Source of the DNA: Haematobia irritans
Lineage: Eukaryota > Arthropoda > Insecta > Diptera > Muscidae
DNA length: 64,000 bases
Assembly: GCF_050003625.1 (NCBI RefSeq)
Contig: NC_134397.1
Coordinates: 65,136,669-65,200,668 of the forward strand
Reading direction: 5' to 3'
Under the pieces are notes generated by a model that saw only the letters and a program-made list of their open reading frames with translations, searched no databases and had not been told where the DNA came from. This document shows, piece after piece, positions 10,977 to 22,200 of this stretch; positions within the stretch are counted from its first letter, which is position 1; every line of letters begins with the position of its first letter. Both the position numbers and the translations under genes were made by a program.

Positions 10977-13095
10977 AAACAAGTATATACGGCCGTAAGT
11001 TCGGCCAGGCCGAAGCTTATGTACCCTCCACCATGGATTGCGTAGAAACTTCTACTGAAGACTGTCATCCACAATCGAATTACTTGGGTTGCGGTAACAC
11101 TTGCCGATGGCAAGGTATCTTAAAACTTCCTAACACCGTAATATATACCACATAGTCCATACGTGGTATATATTCAACTAAAAAAGGCCGACTAATTACG
11201 TATATAATTAAGTTTAAAGTTTCTATAGAAATAAAATTTTGACAAAATAAAATGTTGACAACATTTTCTATAGATGTAAAATTTGGAAAAAATTTTCTAT
11301 AGAAATAGAATTTGGATTAAATTTTCTATAGAAATAAAATTCTGACAAAATTTTCTATAGAAATAAAATTTTTATAAAATTTTCTATAGAAATAAAATTT
11401 TGACAAAATGTTCTATAGAAATAAAATTTTGACAAAATTTTCTATAGAAATAAAATTTTCTATAGATATAACATTTTGACAATCTTTTCTATAAAACTAA
11501 AATTTTAGTAGATTATTTTTGGCTCGAGTGGCACCCATGATTATGAACCGATAAGGACCAATTTTTGTGTGATTGGGGATCGCCTATATATAACTATAGA
11601 CCGATATGGACCAATTTTGGCATGTTTATTAGCGGCCTTATACTAACACCACGTTGCAAATTTTAACCGTATCGGATGAATTTTGCTCCTCTAAGAGGCT
11701 CCGGAGATCAAATCTGGGTAAAGGTTTATATGGGGGCTATATAAATTTATGGACCGATTTGGATCAATTCTCGCGTGTTTGTTGGAGACCACATTCTAAC
11801 ACCACGTTCCAAATTTCAACCGGATCGGATGATTTTTGCTCCTCCAAGAGGCTCCGGAGGACAAATCTGGGGATCGATTTATATGGGGGCTATATATAAT
11901 TATGGGCCGATATGGACCAATTCTGGCATGGTTGTTAGAGACCATATACTAACACCACGTACCCAATTACAACCGGATCGGATGAAGTTTGCTCCTCTCA
12001 GAGGCTCCGGAATTCAAATCTGAGGATCGGTTTATACGGGGGCTATATATAATTATGGACCGATATAGACCAATTTTGGCATGGTTGTTAGAGACAATAT
12101 ACTAACACCACGGACCAAATTTCAATCGGATCGGATGACTTTTGCTCCTCTAAGAGGCTCCGGAGGTCAAATCTGGGGTAGGGTTTATATGGGGGCTATA
12201 TATAATTATGGCCCGATGTGGACCAATTTTTGCATGGTCATTAGAGAACATATACCAACACCCATAAGCGTAGTAAGGCCTCTAGGGGGAGGGCTTAGGC
12301 CCCTCCAGAAAAAAATTAGCCCCCTAGAATGTGAAAACCTCTATATGATTTTCCATTATATATTGTTACTGTAGTATAGATAGGGGGGCTACAGCCCCCC
12401 TGGTTAAAAATGTCTAGATACGGCAATGCCAACACCATGTACCAAATTTCAGCCGGATCGGATGAAATTTGCTTCTCTTAGAGGCTCCGCAAGCCAAATC
12501 GGGAGATCGGTTTATATGGGGACTATATATAATTATGGACCGATGTGGACCAATTTTTGGATGGTTGTTAGAGACCATATACTAACACCATGTACCAAAT
12601 TTCAGCCAGATCGGATGAAATTTGCTTCTCTTAGAGCAATCGCAAGCCAAATTTGGGGGTCCGTTTATATGGGGGCTATACGTAAAAGTGGACCGATATG
12701 GACCAACTTTTGCATGGTTGTTAGAGACCATATGCTAACACCATGTACCAATTTTTAGCCGGATCGGATGAAATTTGCTTCTCTTAGAACAATCGCAAGC
12801 CAAATTTGGGGGTCCGTTTATATGGCGGCTATACGAAAAAGTAAACCGATACGGCACATTTCCAATACCATCCGACCTACATCAATAACAACTACTTGTG
12901 CCAAGTTTCAAGTCGATAGCTTGTTTCGTTCGGAAGTTAGAGTGATTTCAACAGGCGGACGGACGGACATGCTCAGATCGACTCAGAATTTCACCCAGAC
13001 CCAGAATATATATACTTTATGGGGTCTTAGAGCAATATTTCGATGTTTTACAAACGGAATGACAAAGTTAATATACCCCCATCCTATGGTATAAT
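10977..13095 (-). mobile_element. HINE/DINE-1-like family A with 29-bp array
   Basis: Read on the minus strand. The 3' hairpin end lies at the left (CAAGTATATACGGCCG, TTCGGCCAGGCCGAA). A 29-bp minisatellite follows at 11218-11515, then about eight central repeats of ~153 bp (11520-12840). The GACGGACGGACA microsatellite is near 12958, and the 5' subterminal repeat is at about 13075-13093. A 166-bp hAT-like MITE sits in the central repeats. The open frames across the repeats are artefacts of a unit length divisible by three. Confidence 0.85.
12263..12428. mobile_element. Small hAT-like MITE with 8-bp target duplication
   Basis: Bounded by the exact 8-bp repeat CCAACACC (12255-12262 and 12429-12436). 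The termini CATAAGCGTA and (reverse) CATTGCCGTA are imperfect inverted repeats. The interior is GC-richer than its surroundings (CCTCTAGGGGGAGGG) and noncoding. Removing it restores the HINE-A repeat ATACCAACACCATGTACC. An 8-bp duplication is the hAT hallmark. Confidence 0.8.
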
Positions 13096-13148
13096 AATTT
13101 TTTACAATGTTTATGATTTTTAATGCATTCTAGTGCTTGGAATAAATA

Positions 13149-14371
13149 ACAGGGTGGCTGATAAATCCCCGGTCTGACAGATGGCGTCGCTAGTATTAAA
13201 TGCATATTATTTTTATATAGTACCACCATTCAAATGATTCGTGTCAAAATTTGACGTCTGTGAATCAATTAGTTTATGAGATAGAGCGTCTTTTGTGAGG
13301 CAACTTTTGTTATTGTGAAAAAAAAAATGGAAAAAAAGGAATTTCGTGTTTTGATAAAATACTGTTTTCTGAAGGGAAAAAATACGGTGGAAGCAAAAAC
13401 TTGGCTTGATAATGAGTTTCCGGACTCTGCCCCAGGGAAATCAACAATAATTGATTGGTATGCAAAATTCAAGCGTGGTGAAATGAGCACGGAGGACGGT
13501 GAACGCAGTGGACGCCCGAAAGAAGTGGTTACCGACTAAAACATAAAAAAAATCCACAAAATGATTTTGAATGACCATAAAATGAAGTTGATCGAGATAG
13601 CAGAGGCCTTAAAGATATCAAAAAACGTGTTGGTCATATTATTCATCAATATTTGGATATGCGGAAGCTCTGTGCAAAATGGGTGCCGCGCGAGCTCACA
13701 TTTGACCAAAAACAACAACGTGTTGATGATTCTGAGCGGTGTTTGCAGCTGTTAACTCGTAATACACCCGAGTTTTTCCCTCGATATATGATCATGGATG
13801 AAACATGGCTCCATCACTACACTCCTGAGTCCAATCGACAGTCGGCTGAGAGGACATCGACCGGTGAACCGTCTCCGAAGCGTGGAAAGACTCAAAAGTC
13901 CGCTGGCAAAGTAATGGCCTCTGTTTTTTGGGATGCGCATGGAATAATATTTATCGATTATCTTGAGAAGGGAAAAACCATCAATAGTGACTATTATATG
14001 GCGTTATTGGAGCGTTTGAAGGTCCAAATCGCGGCAAAACGGCCCCATATGAAGAAGAAAAAAGTGTTGTTCCACCAAGACAACGCACCGTGCCACAAGT
14101 CATTGAGAACGATGGCAAAAATTCATGAATTGGGATTCGAATTGCTTCCCCACCCACCGTATTCTCCAGATCTGGCCCCCAGCGATTTTTTCTTGTTCTC
14201 AGACCTCAAAAGGATGCTCGCAGGGAAAAAATTTGGCTGCAATGAAGAGGTGATCGCCGAAACTGAGGCCTATTTTGAGGCAAAACCGAAGGGTACTACC
14301 AAAATGGTATCAACAAATTGGAAGATCGTTATAATCGTTATATCGCTCTTGAAGGGAACTATGTTGAATAA
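13149..14371 (+). mobile_element. mariner transposon, 3' end lost
   Basis: The left end starts near CAGGGTGGCTGATAAATCCC, a plausible mariner terminus. About 170 bp of 5' leader precede the transposase. The transposase stop TAA (14369-14371) abuts the 3' hairpin end of a HINE-A copy, so the right terminal repeat is gone. It can no longer be mobilised as a unit. Confidence 0.85.
13315..14371 (+). pseudogene. mariner transposase (DD34D), inactivated
   Basis: The DNA-cleaving enzyme of a mariner element, in broken frames. The N-terminal helix-turn-helix part (KEFRVLIKYCFLKGKNTVEA, then PGKSTIIDWYAKFKRGE) starts at about 13327. A TAA stop follows at about 13537-13539, in the linker. A small deletion near 13630 shifts the frame. 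The catalytic part then reads MDETWLHHY (first Asp), HQDNAPCH (second Asp) and YSPDLAPSDFFLF (third Asp), with 34 residues between the second and third, which defines DD34D mariners. A second small deletion near 14290 shifts the last 30 codons, which still end at the expected TAA. These are at least three disabling changes, so it is a fossil copy. Confidence 0.9.
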
Positions 14372-14372
14372 T

Positions 14373-16520
14373 AACAAGTATATACGGCCGTAAGATCGGC
14401 CAGGCCGAATCTTATGTACCCTCCACCATAGATTGCGTAGAAACTTCAACTAAAGACTGTCATCCACAATCGAATTACTTGGGTTGCGGTAACACGTGCC
14501 GATGACAAGGTATCTTAAAACTTCTTAACACCGTCTTTTAAATTATAAGATAGTCCATACGGGATATATATTAAACCAAAAAAGGTCGACTAAATACGTA
14601 AATAATTCAGTTTGACAAAATTTTCTATATAAATAGAATTTTGACAAAATTTTCTATAGAAATAAAATTTTGACAAAATTTTCTATAGCAAAAAAATTTT
14701 TACAAAATTTTCGATAGCAATCAAATCCAATGAAGGACTGGGGAATTCTTCCCACTTAAATATGAGCTAAATTATTAGTTTTTGTACCAAAAAGAATAGC
14801 AACAACCGAAGAAAGCAAATACAAGGATTGATGGCAACAACAACAACAATGATGTGAAGTCTGAGTAAGATTTTCCACTTCCACAACAGTTGAAGGTACC
14901 ACCAGTATTTAATCATAAGTTTTGTTGGGTATAGTAATAAAATGTATGTTGACAAAATTTTCTATAGCAATAAAATTTTGACAAAATTTTCTATAGTAAA
15001 AAATTTTGACAAAATCTTCTATAGAAATAAAATTTTCACAAAACTTTCTGTAGCATTAAATTTTGAAAAAATTTTCTATAAAAATAAAATTAAAAAAAAT
15101 TTCTATAGTAATAAAATTTTAGCAAAACTTTCTACACACAAAAAACAAACAATTCAATCACGAAATTAATTGATCCAATTAATTTTTAATTGAGATGTCT
15201 TCAATCACCGAAATGACAGTATCAATTAAAAAATTAATTGAAGGTCAATTAAAAAGTTAATTGATCCAATTAAAAAATTAATTGATACTATTATTTTTGT
15301 GATTGATTTTTGTTTCAATAAAAAAAAATTGTTGAATCAATTATATTTTTAATTGAATATTTTTTAAAACTCAATCAAAATTTTAATTGGAAAAAATGTT
15401 CGTGAAATTTTTGTGTGTATAGAAATAAAATTTTGGTAGATTATTTTTGGGGATCGGCTATATATAACTATAGACCGATATGGACCAATTTTGGCATGGG
15501 TGTTAGCGGCCAAATACTAGCGCAATATACCAAATTTCACCAAGTACCAAATTTCAACCGGGTCGGAGAATTTTGCTCCTCCAATAGTACCGGAGGTCAA
15601 ATCTGGGGTTCGGTTTAAATGGAGGTATATATAATTAAGACCGATGTGAACCAATTTGTGCATGGTTGTTAGAGACCATATACTAACACCATGTACCAAA
15701 TTTCAGCTGGATCGGATGAAATTTGCTTCTCTTAGAGGTTCCGCAAGCCAAATCTGCGGATCGGTTTATATGGGGGCTATATATAATTATGGACCGATGT
15801 GGACCAATGTTTGCATGGTTGTTAAAGACCATATACAAGCACCATGTACAAAATTTCAGTCAGATCGGATGCAATATGCTTCTGTTAGAGGCTCCACAAG
15901 CCAAATCTGGGGATCGGTTTATATGGGGGCTATATATAATTATGGACCGATGTGGACCAATTTTTGCATGGTTGTTAGATACCATATACCAACACCATGT
16001 ACAAAATTTCAGTCAGATCGGATGCAATATGCTTCTGTTAGAGGCTCCACAAGCCAAATCTGGGGATCGGTTTATATGGGGGCTATATATAATTATTGAC
16101 CGATGTGGACCAATTTTTGCATGGTTGATAGAGACCATATACCAACATCATGTACCAAATTTCAGCCGGATCGAATGAAATTTGCTTCTCTTTGAGACCA
16201 TATACTAACACCATGTACCAAATTTCAACCGGATCGGATGAATTTTACTCCTCCAATAAGCTCCGCAAGCCAAATCTGAGCGTCAGTTTATATGGGGGCT
16301 ATACGTAAAAGTGGTCCGATATGGCCCATTTTCAATACCATCCGACCTACATCAATAACAACTACTTGTGCCAAGTTTCAAGTCGATAGCTTGTTTCTTT
16401 CGGAAGTTAGCGTGATTTCAACAGACGGACGGACGGACGGACATACTTAGATAGACTCAGAATTTCACCACGACCCAGAATGTATATTTTTTGTGAGGTC
16501 TTAGAGCAATATTTCGATGT
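14373..16520 (-). mobile_element. HINE/DINE-1-like family A, interrupted twice, 5' truncated
   Basis: The 3' hairpin end is at the left (AACAAGTATATACGGCCG). 29-bp units lie at 14612-14725 and 14945-15134, and central repeats from 15420 to 16300. The GACGGACGGACGGACA tract is near 16424. The 5' leader is lost at about 16520, where LINE sequence starts. About 14727-14940 is foreign sequence between minisatellite units, with ACAACAACAACAA but no clear ends. A second insert is the MITE at 15135-15417. Confidence 0.8.
15135..15417. mobile_element. AATTAATT-rich MITE with TA target duplication
   Basis: Terminal inverted repeat CACACAAAAA / TTTTTGTGTG, with TA on both sides (15133-15134 and 15418-15419). 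The interior is full of AATTAATT palindromes and GTGATTGA words. It splits a 29-bp unit between TCTA and TAGAAATAAA. Noncoding, 283 bp. Confidence 0.85.
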
Positions 16521-17005
16521 CATAGACTGCCGCAAATCTCTCTACGAGATGGCTGAGTACCTAATATGGGTGCCTGGCCATAGAAACATACCAGACAACT
16601 GCTTATCGGATAAGTTGGCAAGGATAGGAACTACATTACATATTCCAGGGTCACTAGAATCTATTGGTATGCCTCTGACTACCTCTGGCTTTTATGATGC
16701 CGAATGTTCCATGGGAGAAATGCAAGGGTTGCAATAACCCGCGGCTCCATCTCTAAATTTAAATCCCACACTAGGTATGTTATGATATGCTAAGACGTCA
16801 GATATCACTCCTGATATCTGCTATAACGGGTCGCTGTCTTATAGGCAAGTTTGCAAAAACTATTGGCGTGAAGTACAGTGACAAAGGTATCGATTAAATA
16901 CCTCTGTTGTGATTGTCCTGCATTTTGTGTAGGGCGTAAGCGAATTTTAGAGGCATTTAGCTTAAAATTACTGGCATTAGAGGCATTTAGCTTAAAATTA
17001 CTGTT
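16521..17005 (+). pseudogene. Non-LTR retrotransposon 3' fragment: RNase H end and zinc knuckle
   Basis: Frames here read IDCRKSLYEMAE, LIWVPGHRNIPDN, then (frame shifted) ITGRCLIGKFAKTIG and SIKYLCCDCPAFCVGRKRI. This is the order seen in the minus-strand copy at 17345-18007: the distal part of an RNase H domain, then the Cys-rich C-terminus of a Jockey/LOA/I-type LINE ORF2. It is 5' truncated, lacks the Asp-bearing upstream part, and has at least one frameshift. A 26-bp direct repeat (AGGCATTTAGCTTAAAATTA twice, 16949-17003) is local. The rest to 17095 is unassigned. Confidence 0.75.
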
Positions 17006-17095
17006 CGTAAGTGGGATTATTTTTGTGAACGTATTTTTCCGAAATTCGTTACTGAAGCACACTCACGAAGACATATTTGGAAAACATAGGGTTGG

Positions 17096-18007
17096 GTTAC
17101 GTTAAAGTGGCAGCCCGATTAAGTTTCAGGCTCACTTAGACTATTCAGTCCATTGTGATACCACATTAACTAAAAGTACCTATTACATATGGACACATCT
17201 AGTTTTAACCACTGAACCTTCTCGATTATTTTCTTCTGTTGAACCAACCCGATTGTTCCAAAAACATAAGAAGACTGCTTAAGTTAACATTTTCCAGGTC
17301 CTCCAGTAAGCTAAAGCTATGTGCCCCTAAAATTCGCTTACGCCTTAGAGGTGTTTAATTGATTCCTTTTCCTTCGCATCATGACACCGCATACAGTAGT
17401 CATTATACTTCGCATCAATAGTTTTTGCAAAATCGCCTATCAGGCAGCGACCCGTTAGTGTAGATATCAGGAGTGAAATCTGACGTCTTGAGAACACTAG
17501 CATATCTAGTGTGCGGTTTAAGTTTAAATGGAGCCATATATGCTTGACGTTGTTACAACCCTTGCAATTCTCCCATCGAACATTTGCCATCATAACAACC
17601 TTCTCACGCAGTAAGAGGTTGCAGGTACCCAGAGGCATACAAACAGATTCTAGTTCCCCTGGAACATGTAAGGTAGTTCCTAGCCTTTCTAACTCATCCG
17701 CTTCGCAATTCCCCGTACCCATATTCACAGGTACCCATATTAGGTGAATATTGTTCTGCTCAGCCATCTCGTTCAGAGATTTGCGGCAGTCGATGGCCGT
17801 TTTCGAGTTAAGGAACACAGAATCCAAGGATTTTATTGCAGGTTGACTGTCTGAGTATATATTAATGCCAACATTTGACGGAATATTACTTCTCAGCCAA
17901 TTCGCCACCTCTCTTATTGCTAATATTTCAGCCGGAACAACAATACAGTGATTAGGTAATCTTTTCGCTATTCGAAGTTCCAGGTCATTAGAATATACTC
18001 CCACCAA
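17096..18007 (-). pseudogene. Non-LTR retrotransposon ORF2 C-terminus with native 3' end
   Basis: A continuous frame from 18007 to 17345 gives part of an RNase HI domain (VPAEILAIREVANWL, then INIYSDSQPAIKSL with its Asp, then HLIWVPVNMGTGNCEADELE), followed by ISTLTGRCLIGDFAK and the start of a Cys/His knuckle (CMRCHDAKEKESIKHL). After a stop the same ORF text continues (LEDLENVNLSSLLMFLEQ, then GWFNRR). An untranslated tail then ends GGACTGAATAGTCTAAG and CGGGCTGCCACTTTAAC. The reverse transcriptase and endonuclease are missing. It lies just downstream of the beta-galactosidase polyadenylation signals. Clade (LOA/I/Jockey) is not settled from this fragment. Confidence 0.85.
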
Positions 18008-18049
18008 TGATACACATTTATTTAGTCAATCGACTTATATATCGAGGAC

Positions 18050-18055
18050 TTTATT
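18050..18055 (-). other. Candidate polyadenylation signal of the beta-galactosidase gene
   Basis: AATAAA on the minus strand, about 130 bases after the stop codon. A second AATAAA lies at 18017-18022. The position suits a short 3' UTR, but AATAAA is common by chance in such AT-rich DNA. Confidence 0.5.
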
Positions 18056-18184
18056 TTTAAAAAATAATATAAAACAAAACATTAAAATAATAGAAATATA
18101 AAAAGTTATCATAGTCAGAGTATAAATGCAGTTGTTAATGTCACAACATTTTTCCCATTTCTTTCCCGCCCCTTGATAATTCAT

Positions 18185-19223
18185 TCAATTTTTCAAACCA
18201 TCCAAATTCGGCGTATCGGTAAATGTCACTTCTGCCGTTGTAGAGGCACTCTGATATTCGATAAGTACAATCTTATTAAGGCCCACCTTAAGTACTTCCG
18301 CAGGTACATACAATGTAACCTGAGGCCCTACCATAGGCCAATAGCGACCCAAATTTTCTCCATTCACAAAGGCAATGCCTTTACTCCAACCCGTGGTGTC
18401 CAGATAGGTGTCACTGGTATGCAAGTCTTTAATCTCAAAAGATCCATAGAATATAGTGGGTCCATCATTGGGAATTTTCAATGAATCGATTTCATTGAGT
18501 TTGGATCCCTCTTTTTGAATTAGGCGTTCGATATCCTCATAGGATTCAAGGGGAAATTTGGTCATATTCCAATTCGTTAAGGTTTTCTTATCGTATGTAA
18601 CATCACCAGTAATGCCCTTGAAATCTATTATGGATCCATAATTAATGCGTCCCTGATTCTCCACAAGAATTTGTAATTTCTTGCCCGATCTCAAAGGTAT
18701 GGGTAAATCATAGATGGGTGTTTCACGTGATAGAATTCCAACAAAATCATTTTCAACATAAATCAAAGCACGATCATGTAATCCTTGCATTTGCAATAAA
18801 CCAGGATCTTTTTTGGTGGTGGGTAAATAGGTCTCATACAAAACTAGACCGGAAAATTGGTTTAAAGCTTCAAATGTTTTAGGTTTCTCTGCTATCACAA
18901 CTCCTGTGGCTAGCTCCTGGCGTCCAGCTTTCGAGAGCAAAGAACAGCAGACTTGAAGTTTAATCGTTCCATAATTCTTTTTAGGCATTGGCTCAGGAAC
19001 AGGAATCTTTGGCAAGGGCAAATAGCGTGAGATAATTTCACGTATTGCAAAATATTTTGAAGTAGGATCTCCGGCCTCGGTCATGGGAGCATCGTAATCG
19101 TAGGAGGTTATATCAGCCATATAACGTCCTGGTCCACCATCGTTAGCGCCAGCTGTAAAGCCAAAATTTGTGCCACCATAGTACATATAGAAATTCACGC
19201 TGGCACCATCGTTCAACATTTCT
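18185..19223 (-). CDS. Beta-galactosidase exon 5 (C-terminal domains)
   Basis: Starts A-GAA-ATG after the acceptor TATAG. It codes residue 293 to 638: the end of the barrel (FYMYYGGTNFGF, ITSYDYDAPMTEAGDPT) and the beta-rich C-terminal domains. The stop TGA is at 18187-18185. Confidence 0.93.
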
Positions 19224-22200
19224 CTATAATATATAAAATATTGACAAATTAACTTAATGTAAATTAAATTAAACTAAATTAAAATTAATTAAATTAAATT
19301 ATCGAATGAATACCCCGAATAACAATTCGACTGATGGGAGAGCTTAAGATAGGGCGCTAACATCGATCTTTAGAAGCAGCTCTAAGATAATGCGGTCGCC
19401 GGTAAAAACGACGCCTCTCACCGGCGCCGTACCTGCTAATAAAGGAGGGACTATAATATATACACCACGCGGGATTATAGTAGACCCCGACCACAAGGAA
19501 CGTGAGACTCCGAGTAATCCAAGAGACTGTGGAAAATACCCCCAATCGGACAAAACTTTTTCCAACTATAGCTCGGCGAAACACGAGTTTATTATGACAA
19601 TGAGAAAAACGGAAGTATCAATTGACACTCCGCAAGATGAAGGCCGTAATAAGTAGGCAGAGGAACATAAGTAGGGACGTTCAAGAAGGAGTCTCCGAAA
19701 TAGACGAACTACTTGATGTCATCGGTAACTACCGGAAAACTTGGAAGATGGCAGAGCAGGAGAGGGAAGCCGGTATACCAAGAAGGATCTTGCGCCAGAT
19801 ACCCCAACACTTCACATCCCCGAGAATAAGCGAAGTGCACCCAGCCCAGTAGAGACAAACCCAGGAAAGAATTTTAAGAAGAGATCGAACGAAGTGCTGG
19901 CGTTTACTGGGGTAAATAAAGCTTCTGACGTAAAGTTTCCGATCACGAAAGGTATACCAAGAAGAATACATGAGGTTCTTGCGACAGATACGCCAACACT
20001 TCCGACCCCCAAGAATAAGGGAAGTTCACCCAGTCCAGTAGAGACAAACCCAGGAAATAAGCTTAAGAAGAGATGGAACAAAGTGCTGGCAGCCACTGGG
20101 TTAAATAAAGCTTCCGACATAAAGTTTCCGAGCACGAAAGGGGGAAACCGAAGAGAATACCACGACAAAAGGGCCCAGGGGAACGCCCAATGTGAAATGC
20201 AGCTCAGAGAACTGTATTTACGTAGAAGAAGAGGTCGGGGATAATGCCGAACATACATTCTTTACATGCAACCGGAGGGGAGAGCGACGGACAGCGCTAG
20301 AAGATGAAATTGGACATGTCTCTCCGAGAGATATAGTCCAGAAGACGGTACAGAATAAAAAGAACTTAGAGGCCATAGGGCGATTTGTAGAACACGTTCT
20401 CCGTAGGAAAAAGGTAGACATGGAGACTACGACATGAGTACTGTAAGGTTGAATCCGGATGCGGACTAGAAGGAGATAATCACGGACCACGTGGGGTTCA
20501 CATCGAAGTAATGCGAAATCGGTTCCGAAGTGGTAATCATAACCCGAGGGAAGAGGGATGAGTTTTTAACCGGTGGCCATTTGGAGCCCGGCACACGGGT
20601 GGACACTACCCTTACCCGCAGAAAAAAATTAAATTAAATTGAAATGAAATGAAATTAAAATAGAATTAACTCACATGAATGTATTCTTTATCGAATTTGT
20701 ATTGACTCGAGCCATAGATTCTCCCCAATGTGTCAGCCATCCAGGATAGTATTCTGCATTGACCAATGGTCCTTTGGGTTGTATACGCCTCAGTTTATTC
20801 CAATAATTTGTTAAATTATTTGTAGCACCAAAATCCATGGCCGCCACAACACCATCAATATGACCACAATATAAAACACTTGGTCCATCGTTGGTAAAGA
20901 GGACAGCTTTATCTTTAACATGACCCAAAGTTTCATCTCGTAACCATGCACGATATTTCTTGTCGCATGCATAATATGACCCATATTCATTTTCAACTTG
21001 CACCATAATAATGGGACCACCGTTGCCATAGAGATAGGGTCCAATTTTCGCCATTAACTGTGAGTACCATATACGGATTTCAAATAAGTAATCTGGATAA
21101 TGGGAGAAAAATAATTCGATTTTTGATCACTACATGACAATAATATAAGAAATTTATTTTTAAATAATGTGAATAGTCTTTGCTTGTCGTTAAAATTAAA
21201 GAGTCACATTTACCAAGAGGCGGTATGAAAATAAGCCACGTTTTATAATGAAAATTAACCCCAATAAAATGGTCGGCATGAACATGGACCCCAGGAATAT
21301 GAACCCTCAAATGAAACATGGTCACTAACTTGGGACGACACTTCATAATGAATATGAGCCCACTGAAAATGAAGTCCAATAAAATATAACTAAAACAAAA
21401 AGTGTGAAAATTAACCCTACACGCAAAAAATAATTCTTTCCTCCCAAACGAAATTTTAGACAAACAAAGTTCGTTTCTCACTTGCTTTTCGCTGTAAGGA
21501 AGTGTATTTGGAAGAAAAGTATATACTTTTTGTGATAAACGTTTATTCTTTTCCAGGATGTAAAAATAATTTCATAAAGACAAACTCAAAAAAAAACTAT
21601 GGACTTTTTGCACGGTATTTTGTAATTGAAATATGGGGGTCGTTTATATGGGGGCTATATACAATTATGAACTTGATATGGACCAATTTTTGTGCGATTG
21701 GAAATCGATTTATCTGAGGGATATATATAACTATAGACGGATATGGACCTAGTTAGGCATGGTTGTTAACGACCATATACTAGCACAATGTATCAAATTT
21801 CAACTCACTCGGATGAAATTTGCTCCTCCAAGAGGCTCCAAAACCAGATATCGGGATTGATTTTATGGGGCTATATATGATTATGGACTGATATGGACCA
21901 CTTTTGGCATGGTTGTTAAATATCATATACGATCACCACGTACCAAATTTCAAGCAGATCGGATGAATTTTGCTTCTCCAAAAGGCACCGGAGGTAAAAT
22001 CTGGGGATCGGTTTATATGGGGCCCATATATAATTATGGACCGATTTCGACCAATTTTTGCATGGGAGTTTGAGACCATATATTAACACCACGTACCAAA
22101 TTTCAACTGAATCAGATGAATTTTGGTCTTCCAAGAGGCTCTGGAGGTCAAATCTGGTGATCGGTTTATATGGGGGCTATATATAATTATGAACCGATGT

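Noticed and set aside
19812..20258. 148-codon minus-strand frame in intron 4
   Set aside because: It is the shadow of the plus-strand retrotransposon ORF1 segment, whose peptide fits known LINE features.
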